From Candidatus Woesearchaeota archaeon (GTDB lineage: Archaea > Nanobdellota > Nanobdellia > Woesearchaeales > WJKV01), in contig WJKV01000133.1 of NCBI GenBank assembly GCA_014728875.1, positions 1 through 15,542 of the forward strand: a DNA stretch of 15,542 nucleotides. The letters run 5' to 3'. Shown in pieces: positions 1 to 7,832 of the stretch (its first letter is position 1; each line of letters starts with the position of its first letter). The translations under genes and the position numbers were made by a program. The notes beneath the pieces were generated by a model, which saw nothing but the letters and a program-made list of their open reading frames with translations, was not told where the DNA came from and searched no databases.

Positions 1-1797
1 AACTGAGCCCTGTGCATATCCTCCTCCGAAAGGCGCCGAGCTCTTTGCGCAATGCTTGAACCAAAGTCTTGCATCTGGATTTATTTCTGGAGGAGCCTCT
101 TCTTCAATAGGCTCTTCAACAGGCGGTTCTTCTGGATCCTCTATAATTGGAGGTTCAATAGGATCTTCTGCAAAAGGATCGTCGTAAACAATCTTAATAT
201 CGTCTATTCTAATTTGACCTGCGCTTTCTGCACTGATTGCAAGAGAAATTGTACATAAACCATTTTCGTCTGGTTCACAAGCATCCAATAAATCATTTAA
301 TTCTGCACTAAAGTCTTCCAATTCATCGCTTGAATTGAAATTACCGTCGTATGACCAAATCTTCTTATCATCTATCGAAATTGTAGGATTAAGAATTCCC
401 TCCTCAGGTTCTTCATAACCACAAATCGCAGAATTCTCTTCTGTATCGTAACTGCACTCTCCTGCATTGCACTGGCCATTGTAACTTCGAGTTGTGCCAT
501 CACAACTATCTGCACACGTCACACCATCACAAGGATCATAACCGCATTGTGCTGAATTAGGGATTATATCATAATTGCAATTTCCTTCAAAACATCTCGG
601 GCGAGTATACAATACAGTACCCAAACACTTCTCTGTACACGTTACCTCCGAACACGGATCTTCTTCATAACCGCAAATTTCTGCGAAATGTTCTGTGACA
701 CCATAAAGACATTCGCCGTCAACACATTGACCAGCGCTTACTCGTGATGTACCCTCACAATAAGGATCACAAGTCACATCAGTACAAGGATCTGGATTAC
801 ATTGGTTTGTCTGGCTATTGCAGCCAGCTGAACAAGTTTCAACAAGCTGATCATCTGTCCAAACTATGCCATGAAGTTCTCTACAACCATCGCTTGCGCA
901 ACTAAACTGATGAAAAGTTCTATGTTTTCTTAGTTCATCACCACTACAATAGTTAACATATTCACCATGATAATTTCGTAATACGCAATTTTCCTGAGTG
1001 TACGAACACTGGCCATTGCTCTGCTGGCATTGACCACTATAATATCTTGTATCGCCGCTACAATAATCTTCACAAGTTACACTAGCGCAAGGATCATTTA
1101 CACACCTCCAATTTCTCCAAGTTCCTGATGTGTCGCACGTTTGACCGCTAGAACAATCACTATTCTCCAAACACCTAACCAAATACATGTCATTCCATCT
1201 TCCGGCATAACCTGCAGCACCGTAAACATATGCCCACAAACCATTACTACAATCATCTCTATCATAGACAACGTAACCGTAATTATGTACTTCAGCAGGC
1301 GCAGTTGCCAAAGTAACAGTTCCCTCACTAATTCTGCGAGCATGATGGTCATTATATCCACACCCGTCTCCATCACAGTCTACATAATTAAATGCATCTC
1401 CCCAATCATTAAAATCTTGTACTAAAAATAACTCGTCTGCAGACTGCATTTCTACTCCGGTCGTTATTGTATTTCCAACATAGCATGTACTTGCTTGACC
1501 GTCGACAGTACAAGCTCTGCTGGATTGATCTATGTATCTGCCATGCAGTTTATATTCTGCTTTACAGCTTTCTCCATCCTCTCTGTATCTATACTCATCT
1601 TCATAACACCAGTCAAAGCCAGAATAAGGAGTACATGCTACGGACATCAATTTCACCACAGTCCCTTTGTCTAGAGATTCTGGTCCGCCTACAACTTTTT
1701 GGCCTGAGAACTGCGGCACTGCCGTAGCAGTACCAGTACTGATTATCAATATCATGAAAATTGCAATGATTCCGATAACTAATTTATTATTCATCAT
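1..1797 (-). CDS. Secreted Cys-rich repeat protein with shared C-terminal module (3' end missing)
   Basis: The frame is open from the ATG at 1797 to the window edge (599 codons, no stop), so the C-terminus is cut off. Residues 2-26 form a signal peptide (KLVIGIIAIFMILIIS core, then an Ala/Thr-rich cleavage region). Residues ~30-195 are an unrecognised domain containing DCDGDGCGYND. An NSDC-type Cys motif follows at ~198-235. Four six-cysteine modules begin at about residues 237, 338, 382 and 423; the last three fit C-x4-C-x3-C-x10-C-x4-C-x10/11-C. Residues ~462-550 are a Cys-poor domain, and ~550-571 an acidic/proline linker. From residue 572 (INPDARLWFKHCAKSS) the protein enters the C-terminal module found twice in the protein encoded at 7833-12746. 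The start overlaps the stop of the upstream gene (ATGA); GGTG at 1802-1805 could serve either tandem ATG (1797 or 1794). Secretion is well supported; the surface role is inferred and no enzyme activity is evident. Confidence 0.85.
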   Translation of the reverse strand, partial: MMNNKLVIGIIAIFMILIISTGTATAVPQFSGQKVVGGPESLDKGTVVKLMSVACTPYSGFDWCYEDEYRYREDGESCKAEYKLHGRYIDQSSRACTVDGQASTCYVGNTITTGVEMQSADELFLVQDFNDWGDAFNYVDCDGDGCGYNDHHARRISEGTVTLATAPAEVHNYGYVVYDRDDCSNGLWAYVYGAAGYAGRWNDMYLVRCLENSDCSSGQTCDTSGTWRNWRCVNDPCASVTCEDYCSGDTRYYSGQCQQSNGQCSYTQENCVLRNYHGEYVNYCSGDELRKHRTFHQFSCASDGCRELHGIVWTDDQLVETCSAGCNSQTNQCNPDPCTDVTCDPYCEGTSRVSAGQCVDGECLYGVTEHFAEICGYEEDPCSEVTCTEKCLGTVLYTRPRCFEGNCNYDIIPNSAQCGYDPCDGVTCADSCDGTTRSYNGQCNAGECSYDTEENSAICGYEEPEEGILNPTISIDDKKIWSYDGNFNSSDELEDFSAELNDLLDACEPDENGLCTISLAISAESAGQIRIDDIKIVYDDPFAEDPIEPPIIEDPEEPPVEEPIEEEAPPEINPDARLWFKHCAKSSAPFGGGYAQGSV

Positions 1798-1805
1798 ACT
1801 ACACC
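1792..1805 (-). promoter_or_regulatory. ATGA stop-start overlap with Shine-Dalgarno-like GGTG
   Basis: On the minus strand the TGA stop of the 1899-residue protein (1796-1794) overlaps the first ATG of the next gene (1797-1795), and a second in-frame ATG follows at 1794-1792. GGTG at 1805-1802 lies 4 bases before the first ATG and 7 before the second, so spacing slightly favours the second. This arrangement is typical of translational coupling and indicates one mRNA for both secreted proteins. Confidence 0.65.
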
Positions 1806-4800
1806 AGCCACATTCATTTTTGTCATCTTGACTTTCCCTTCTTTAGGCAATGAAATATTGATTATCTCAACTTCATCTTCTGGGACATCAACCATATCAT
1901 CTTCTTCTTCCTCGCCCAATATTTCAATTTTTGTTAATGTTTTAGTTCCAGGAGTTATGAAACACTCGTCAGGAATTTCTTCATCTTCAAAACATGTTTT
2001 AATATCCTCGTCGAACCAAGTCGCAGAGAATGTCGCATTGAAAGCATCTTCTGTTTTTGGTAAGATTATTGTGTGATACGTTCCTAAATTTAACACATCA
2101 TCGTCCATACAGAAACTATGAAGTGCTTTGTTATCGTATTGATTGCTAAATAGACCATAAGGTTCTGAATGACAAGCAGTAACGAACTTTTGTTCTTTAT
2201 GCTCGTCAAGCAACGGAGATACATGAATAACATTCGCATCATAAAGATTTACTTTTGTATGCACGCCCAGATAGATATTTCCATAATAACTATCTCTCCG
2301 ATAATCTATTTCATTCCAAGGGACCACTACTTGATAATTATCACAGTTTTCGTCAGGGTATATTGTTTTTGTCCAAGAGCTAGGGTCTAAATAATTATAC
2401 ATGTCCCCTGGCATGTGTGTCTTTCCATTGAATAAATCAATAGGAATTCTTTGTACACATAATTTATTCATAGGCATTTCAAGATAAAGTTTCCACAATT
2501 CAGGATGCAATGTATCCCAATGATCCTGTCTATATCCTTTACAGAAGGATTCTGAATATGATTTGTAAAATGCTTCTAATCTCGGACCTAAAAATTCATC
2601 GCTACATTCATCTTCAAATTGTCCTTGTTTCCATTCTTGCTCGCAGTGTTTATATTCGTCATACAATGAATCTGCATAATCCCTCATCCTACTCACATAT
2701 TGTTGATGTGTCTGGCCACAGAATGTTTGAATCCTTTGGTTTGCTAATTCTTCACTCTCTTTTGCTTCTTTGTATGCGTATACTTTTGTTGCAATTTCTA
2801 TAAGTGCCATTATTCCAACAACTTTAGCTGAGAATCCTGCATTCGGCCCTAAGAAACTATTGGACGGTATAAGATAAGGTTCTGCACTATACCAAGGTTT
2901 TGCATATATTGTTCCACCTCCAACTGCGGGCATTTTAACTAAATCTATAGCCTTAGGACTCGTAATTAATGAATCTAGTTTCGCAACATCTAGATCAGTT
3001 ATTGGATGAGGGTAACTTGCAATTTCATTTTTGTTAAATAGATTTAAAGTTACTCTTTCACCAATTTTAAGACCACCACCACCTGGAAGTTGCCTCTGTA
3101 AACTGCCATACCCTAATGAAAGAGGTTCACCTTTGATATCACTGCCAACTCCGTAAGCGATTTCGCCCATAACAGGAAGTTCTACCGCCTTTGTATTTGC
3201 AATCAGATCATAAAATGAATCTGCAGGACTAATGAAAGAACCGCCTTGTTTAATACGCACATCAAATCTCTGAAATGTATTCTTGATAGTTGTTTTGTCT
3301 TTTGTTTTAAGGCTATTCAAAATTTCATTCTTTATTTGTCCTTTTGTATATCTTGTATTTCCAATAGTAATAGCTTCATCATTGTAAGCAATGTCTTTCA
3401 TGCCAGATAATATTGGTTGTGAATTTTTATATTGATTAATCTTCGTAGAATCCATTGCAAAATCCAACTCAATATTAGCATATTCAAATTGTTTAGAGCC
3501 AGGATTATATTTTAGTATTCCTTGCGAAATCTTAGGGCTTTTTGCTAATTTTAATTTAACTGCATTATCAATGCTTGCAAGTCTCTTATAGACATTTCCA
3601 TTAAAAACTATCTCTCCATTTTGTGTAAATTGGACCATTGCTGAATCAGATAATTTAACTTCCAATCTTCTACTAATAGTACCATCTACTAATCTTCCAA
3701 CTGAAGTTTTTCCATTTGTAATTAGCAATCCATCATCTATTTCATTTTCTATACCGTTACTATCTACTTTAACTACACCATAGATAAAATAAGTATTTTC
3801 CCCAATATTTCCTTCAATAATCTCGCTTTCGATATATTCAAGCTCTAAGTTTCTACCGAAATTTTCAACAAAATCGGCGAGAGGTGTTGATATTGTGAAA
3901 TCCATAGGAGTGTCTAAACCTGCAGTAAGTCTTCCTCCTGGAATTGCTGCTAACTTTAGATTACCGAACCAAGTCTCAATACTCAAATCCTCATCAGTTA
4001 GAAATGACAAGTCAGGTACACAAGTCTGTTCTACACAATTGAAATAGTCACCACAATCGGAATTGGAATCGCAAGAATCCGGTAGTGCTTTAAATGCACA
4101 TCTTCCTGCAATAGAACAAATACTTCCCCCATTACAATCGTCATCCTCCATACACTCTTTATCTATCGGTTCATTATAGCAAAATGCTCCGCCTTCTAAA
4201 AGAGATAAACACCGATCATAAGTGGAATCGTCATCATCATCACAATCTGAATTTTCCTGACAAACAGGAAGTATTTCAATAGTTATTACGTCTTCTGCAT
4301 AGAACGGGTCTGAACTATCGACCATTCCGTTGAAAGCTCCTTGTGAATCTACCCGGTGTATGGCGAATGCTCCGTCATAAGTTCCAGGTTCCATGTCTGA
4401 ATTATAAAATTGTCTGCTTACAGTGTTCACGCCAGGATCAAGTTCTACTGATATGTCATTAGCCTCGTCATTGTAAGTATCGAAATTTTCATCCCTGAAA
4501 GTTGCGCCAAGGCCTACCTCAACTGTGCTGGTTTTAGGATTATTTATCTTGTACCAGACATTGATCGTCTCGCCTTTCGTTATTGTTGATTTTGCAACCC
4601 CATAATCCTGCAGTTCTGGATCATCACCAGATATTGTGAGTTCATCATATTTCCATTTGTACTCTCCAAGCTCGCCATTGAATACTGCCTTATGGATCCC
4701 TACCTGTATGTCGTATTTTCCAGGAGCAGCCTCTGAAGGGATGGTGAAATATCTTGTCTTCTGGTTGTTGCCAGCAGCCAAAGTTGTTCTGTCAATGTCA

Positions 4801-7493
4801 TGGGCATCGTCATTGTAGTGTGCATTGTCCTCGTCATAGATTGTAGCGCCCAGACTCACATCATAAGCATAAGTATTAGGATTCGTTATGTAATATGTTA
4901 TTGTGATGTCCTCTCCAGGCCCAGCCTGTTTAGGACTGAAATCAAAAGATTCCACAAACGGCTCTGTGAAAGGCCTTTTAACAGTCAAGGCATCGTTGAC
5001 ATATCCCAAGTAATCCAATTCTCCCTGGAAATTCTCTTTATGGATTCCAAGCAGCATATTGTATTTGCCAGGAGCCGCATCAGACGGGAACTTGAACTTC
5101 CTGTATGCCCAGGCTGTCTGATCCGGGCCTATGGTGAAGCTGCCGACATCGTTTGCCTGGTCCTCGACGATATTGTTATCAGGATCCTTGAATGTGGCGC
5201 CCAGAGCCACTTTAATCGAAGCTTTGTTTTTGTTCTCTATCTTGTACGCGATATTTATTTCCTCTCCAGGACTTATCTCTGTTTTGGACAAAGTATAATC
5301 CTTTATTTTCGGAATGAGCGGACTTACAGTTATGTGATCTGTTTTCCACAGATAATTTCCATATAAACCGTTGAATACAGCCTTATGGATTCCAAGCTGT
5401 ACGTCATATTTGCCCTGCATCACGCCGAACGGGATCTGGAAATCCCTTGTTACAGAATTAGAGCCTGGCCCAAGAGTTTTTCTGTCGACATCATTGCTGC
5501 TGTCACTGTAATCCTGGCTAAGCGGATCATAGATTGTTGCGCCGAGGCTGACATCCACATTATAATTGTTAGGATTGTTTATATTATATGTTATAGTGAA
5601 CTTGTCAAGATAATAAAGACTTGTCGGACTGATTGTTGCAGACTGCAGTGTGGGTTCTGTGAAAGGGATCTCAACTGTCAGGACATCGCGCTTCCATTTA
5701 TATTCATCATACAATCCATTGAAGACCGCCTTGTGGATGCCTATCTGCACAGCATATTTTCCTGCAGATGCACTGGAAGGCACTTTGAAATCTCTTGATT
5801 TTGTGTTGGAGCCTGGACTCAAGGTTGTCCTGTCAATATCATTGCCACCATCATCATAGTTATTGTTGTTTTCATCGTATATGGTGGCGCCAAGGCTTAC
5901 ATCTACATTCTGGCTGTTAGGGTTGTTGATATTATAGGTTATTGTGAATTCTTGCCCCGGATTTCTTTTTGAAGGGCTGATGCTGAAGGATGTTATGTAT
6001 GGGTCCTGGAAGGGTTTCTCGACAGTCAATTCATCATACTTCCATTTATATTCATCATACAATCCATTGAAAACAGCCTTATGGATGCCTGCCTGGATGT
6101 CATATTTTCCTACAGATGCGCCAGAAGGAACCTTGAAATCCCTGTTCTTGTAATTTGTGCCCGGGCTTAATGTTGTGCTGTCTACATCATTACTTGTATC
6201 GTCGTAATGGTTGTTATTAGGATCATAGATGGTAGCCCCCAAGCTTACAGGAACATTATAGCTGTTAGGATTCTTGATTGTATAGTAAATTGTGAAAGTC
6301 TTTCCAGGATTCCTTTTGGTCGGACTTATGCTCCAGGATGAAATATAAGGCTCGCTGAATGACTTTTCTACTGTCAGCGCGTAATTGAAATAACCATAAT
6401 AATCTGCAAAATCATAATCGTTCCTGCCATGTACGCCCAAGAAAATGCTGTAAGTGCCTGTTGTTGCTGTGCTCGGCATGACGAAAGTTCTGCTGTATTC
6501 ACGGCTCCCCGGACTTAATAGAACATTCTTGTCATGGCTTTCATCTTCAACAACTCTGCCAAAAGGATCCTTGAATGTTGCGCCAAGCCACGCAGGCACA
6601 TCATCCTGGTTTGGATTATTGATGGTATAATAAATAGTGAAGCTCTCTCCCTGCTTGACTTTTGTCTTTGACAGGCGATAATTTGTTATTTCTGGCTCTG
6701 AAAATGAGGATATAACTTTGAATGCATTGCTGTCCCAGCCTTCTGAATCTGAGAAAGAATATAGTGTTTCATCATCCTCTATTTCTACCTTCAATTTATA
6801 CCAGCCAGTCTCTGCATTGGAAGGGATATCTATGTATTCATACACTGTTTCTTCTCCGTTTTTGTCGATTATAGTGTCGTCGTCATCAGAATATACCTTG
6901 CCAGAAGGAGATTTTACCTCATAATCTATGTGCGTATCAAGATTTACACTGCTTGGATTATATATATCGACATAGACCTTAACCCTGTCACCGGCTTTCA
7001 CTTCTGAATAACCGCTTACCACACCAATGTCATCAATATATGGAGGATCAAAATCTTCCTCAACTTCGAATGCATTATTGTCTCTTTCAAAATCCAGCAT
7101 TCCGTCGAAAGCGCCATAACGCCCGTCTACATTATGAATGCCTGTCGCAAGATCGTACCATCCTGTCGAGGCATAAGAAGGAATGTCAAAATATCTGTAT
7201 CTTGTCGTATAAGAATAACCACTGAAGTATTTGTTAGTGTCATCGTTTTCATCATTATAATGTCCGCCGCCTGGAGGATAGATTGTAGCGCCCAAGCCAA
7301 GATATCGTCCAGGCCCCGGATTATAGACTCTGTAATAAATCTTTATCTCGTCGCCGGGTTCGTAAGAACTGCTGTCTGTCCAGTAATCTTTAATATAAGG
7401 ATCCTGCGCAGCAGCGACAGCAAATGCCATCAGACTGCCTATTAAAACCAATAGAACTAAAAACACCAACCCCTTAACATTGTTTTTATTCAT
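1794..7493 (-). CDS. Giant secreted protein with nine tandem beta-sandwich domains
   Basis: This 1899-residue protein starts with a signal peptide (GLVFLVLLVLIGSLMAFAVA, cleavage near AAAQ-DPYI, residue ~30). Nine consecutive ~115-120-residue domains follow, at about 31-148, 149-264, 265-379, 380-495, 496-611, 612-726, 727-842, 843-957 and 958-1077. Each has a PG-x-IxIxYxIxNPN strand pair, LGATIYD, and a closing PSxAxxGKYDxQxGIH. The pattern resembles CARDB/Ig-like surface domains, but the family was assigned by eye. A Cys/Asp-rich linker (1078-1162, with ENSDCDDDDDS and NSDCGDYFNC) leads to ~735 residues I cannot assign. These contain a hydrophobic helix near 1546-1568, a Cys-containing helical stretch after it, and a very acidic tail. 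No C-terminal membrane anchor or PGF-CTERM signal is visible. The ATG at 7493 is the earliest possible start because TAA lies directly before it in frame. A role in surface adhesion is inferred. Confidence 0.9.
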   Translation of the reverse strand: MNKNNVKGLVFLVLLVLIGSLMAFAVAAAQDPYIKDYWTDSSSYEPGDEIKIYYRVYNPGPGRYLGLGATIYPPGGGHYNDENDDTNKYFSGYSYTTRYRYFDIPSYASTGWYDLATGIHNVDGRYGAFDGMLDFERDNNAFEVEEDFDPPYIDDIGVVSGYSEVKAGDRVKVYVDIYNPSSVNLDTHIDYEVKSPSGKVYSDDDDTIIDKNGEETVYEYIDIPSNAETGWYKLKVEIEDDETLYSFSDSEGWDSNAFKVISSFSEPEITNYRLSKTKVKQGESFTIYYTINNPNQDDVPAWLGATFKDPFGRVVEDESHDKNVLLSPGSREYSRTFVMPSTATTGTYSIFLGVHGRNDYDFADYYGYFNYALTVEKSFSEPYISSWSISPTKRNPGKTFTIYYTIKNPNSYNVPVSLGATIYDPNNNHYDDTSNDVDSTTLSPGTNYKNRDFKVPSGASVGKYDIQAGIHKAVFNGLYDEYKWKYDELTVEKPFQDPYITSFSISPSKRNPGQEFTITYNINNPNSQNVDVSLGATIYDENNNNYDDGGNDIDRTTLSPGSNTKSRDFKVPSSASAGKYAVQIGIHKAVFNGLYDEYKWKRDVLTVEIPFTEPTLQSATISPTSLYYLDKFTITYNINNPNNYNVDVSLGATIYDPLSQDYSDSSNDVDRKTLGPGSNSVTRDFQIPFGVMQGKYDVQLGIHKAVFNGLYGNYLWKTDHITVSPLIPKIKDYTLSKTEISPGEEINIAYKIENKNKASIKVALGATFKDPDNNIVEDQANDVGSFTIGPDQTAWAYRKFKFPSDAAPGKYNMLLGIHKENFQGELDYLGYVNDALTVKRPFTEPFVESFDFSPKQAGPGEDITITYYITNPNTYAYDVSLGATIYDEDNAHYNDDAHDIDRTTLAAGNNQKTRYFTIPSEAAPGKYDIQVGIHKAVFNGELGEYKWKYDELTISGDDPELQDYGVAKSTITKGETINVWYKINNPKTSTVEVGLGATFRDENFDTYNDEANDISVELDPGVNTVSRQFYNSDMEPGTYDGAFAIHRVDSQGAFNGMVDSSDPFYAEDVITIEILPVCQENSDCDDDDDSTYDRCLSLLEGGAFCYNEPIDKECMEDDDCNGGSICSIAGRCAFKALPDSCDSNSDCGDYFNCVEQTCVPDLSFLTDEDLSIETWFGNLKLAAIPGGRLTAGLDTPMDFTISTPLADFVENFGRNLELEYIESEIIEGNIGENTYFIYGVVKVDSNGIENEIDDGLLITNGKTSVGRLVDGTISRRLEVKLSDSAMVQFTQNGEIVFNGNVYKRLASIDNAVKLKLAKSPKISQGILKYNPGSKQFEYANIELDFAMDSTKINQYKNSQPILSGMKDIAYNDEAITIGNTRYTKGQIKNEILNSLKTKDKTTIKNTFQRFDVRIKQGGSFISPADSFYDLIANTKAVELPVMGEIAYGVGSDIKGEPLSLGYGSLQRQLPGGGGLKIGERVTLNLFNKNEIASYPHPITDLDVAKLDSLITSPKAIDLVKMPAVGGGTIYAKPWYSAEPYLIPSNSFLGPNAGFSAKVVGIMALIEIATKVYAYKEAKESEELANQRIQTFCGQTHQQYVSRMRDYADSLYDEYKHCEQEWKQGQFEDECSDEFLGPRLEAFYKSYSESFCKGYRQDHWDTLHPELWKLYLEMPMNKLCVQRIPIDLFNGKTHMPGDMYNYLDPSSWTKTIYPDENCDNYQVVVPWNEIDYRRDSYYGNIYLGVHTKVNLYDANVIHVSPLLDEHKEQKFVTACHSEPYGLFSNQYDNKALHSFCMDDDVLNLGTYHTIILPKTEDAFNATFSATWFDEDIKTCFEDEEIPDECFITPGTKTLTKIEILGEEEEDDMVDVPEDEVEIINISLPKEGKVKMTKMNVAGVV
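4263..7403 (-). repeat. Array of nine ~348-bp coding repeats
   Basis: This stretch encodes domains 1-9 of the 1899-residue protein. The period is about 116 codons. Domains 4, 5, 6 and 8 are closest to each other, all containing GIHKAVFNG and LGATIYD. Domains 3 and 7 form a second subtype with LGATFKDP, VED and a GYxNxALTV ending. Domains 1, 2 and 9 are more diverged. A 33-base identical segment occurs at 5691-5723 and 6039-6071, exactly 348 bases (116 codons) apart, which points to recent duplication or gene conversion between domains 4 and 5. Confidence 0.9.
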
Positions 7494-7584
7494 TTAAATC
7501 TAACTCTAACAGGTTCTGTACATCACCTTATTTTTGATACCCCTCAAACCCTTTAGGTTTTCTCTGACATGGTTGTATTGCTGT

Positions 7585-7600
7585 GGTTTTAATATACTTT
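7585..7600 (-). promoter_or_regulatory. Candidate TATA/BRE promoter for the 1899-residue protein gene
   Basis: The minus strand reads AAAGTATATTAAAACC here, a good archaeal TATA element (TATATTAA) with an A-rich BRE-like flank. With normal spacing, transcription would start near 7567, giving a ~75-base leader. The leader contains a small hairpin (AAACC/GGTTT stem, 7546-7560) and a GGTGAT sequence at 7522-7527. Nothing else between 7494 and 7600 looks like a stronger promoter. This is motif inspection only. Confidence 0.45.
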
Positions 7601-7635
7601 GTGTAACCAAATCCGGAAATCTTTCGGGTTCCCGT

Positions 7636-7647
7636 AAAAAAAGAAAA
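7636..7647 (-). terminator. U-tract in the intergenic region
   Basis: On the minus strand this is TTTTCTTTTTTT, a tract of the kind that terminates archaeal transcription without needing a stem. It lies after the stem-loop at 7674-7713. A short CGGG-TT-CCCG hairpin (7625-7634) follows it on the minus strand. It could end a small RNA or a read-through transcript from the 7833-12746 gene. Confidence 0.35.
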
Positions 7648-7673
7648 CAGGAACGTATACGATGTCGTCAGCT

Positions 7674-7713
7674 GTAGCACCAACTATCGTCTACCTAATA
7701 GGATAGATGCTAC
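7674..7713 (-). other. Intergenic stem-loop, possible small RNA element
   Basis: Outer arms GTAGCA (7674-7679) and TGCTAC (7708-7713) enclose inner arms CTATC (7684-7688) and GATAG (7702-7706). A further CTA/TAG pairing sits around a CCTAA loop. Roughly 14 base pairs form, with small bulges. On the minus strand there is a TATTTAAAC box ~26 bases upstream of ~7722 and a U-tract downstream (7647-7636), so an RNA of ~85 bases is possible. It is not a tRNA (no cloverleaf), and no riboswitch family was recognised. Confidence 0.3.
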
Positions 7714-7730
7714 TTCTATATATCCTTTTC

Positions 7731-7814
7731 TAAAAATAAAAAAGTTTAAATAGGATTGCCGCGAATTTTCCAGCTGTCAAAAACAAGGAAAAGGGTTCTT
7801 TAATTCAAATTCGC
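7731..7814 (-). terminator. Inverted repeat plus U-tract downstream of the 1637-residue protein gene
   Basis: Nineteen bases after the TGA of the upstream gene, perfect 8-bp arms (AAATTCGC at 7807-7814, GCGAATTT at 7761-7768) are followed on the minus strand by CTTTTTTATTTTTA (7744-7731). U-tracts of this kind are the usual archaeal termination signal; the 38-base loop makes the stem itself less certain as part of it. A TTTAAATA box (7745-7752) lies between the arms and the U-tract and could act as a promoter on either strand. Confidence 0.4.
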
Positions 7815-7832
7815 AGGATATACAAAGTTTTG

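Larger units (their letters stand above)
7494..7832. other. 339-base intergenic region without a gene
   Basis: This is the only gap over 300 bases in the window. It separates the two largest genes. It contains, from right to left, an inverted repeat with U-tract (7731-7814), a stem-loop (7674-7713), a second U-tract (7636-7647), a small CGGG/CCCG hairpin (7625-7634), a TATA-like box (7585-7600) and a leader hairpin (7546-7560). No open frame of useful length was seen on either strand. One 5-codon frame (ATG at 7523, TAG ending at 7506) follows GGTGAT but is too short to call. Confidence 0.7.

Noticed and set aside
1336..1386. DCDGDGCGYND segment considered as a dockerin or EF-hand loop
   Set aside because: Only a single Asp-rich loop is present, without the second repeat or flanking helices expected of a dockerin.
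4800..5366. 188-codon open frame on the plus strand
   Set aside because: It lies wholly antisense to the repeat array of the 1899-residue protein, lacks a start signal, and its composition is that expected from the complement of the repeats. The other plus-strand frames within the array have the same explanation.
4263..7403. Regular direct repeats considered as a CRISPR array or satellite
   Set aside because: The period is 348 bases, the reading frame is kept throughout, and the variation follows codon positions. These are protein domains.
7620..7832. tRNA or known riboswitch in the intergenic region
   Set aside because: The inverted repeats do not form a cloverleaf, there is no T-loop GTTCRANNC with acceptor pairing, and no aptamer motif was recognised.
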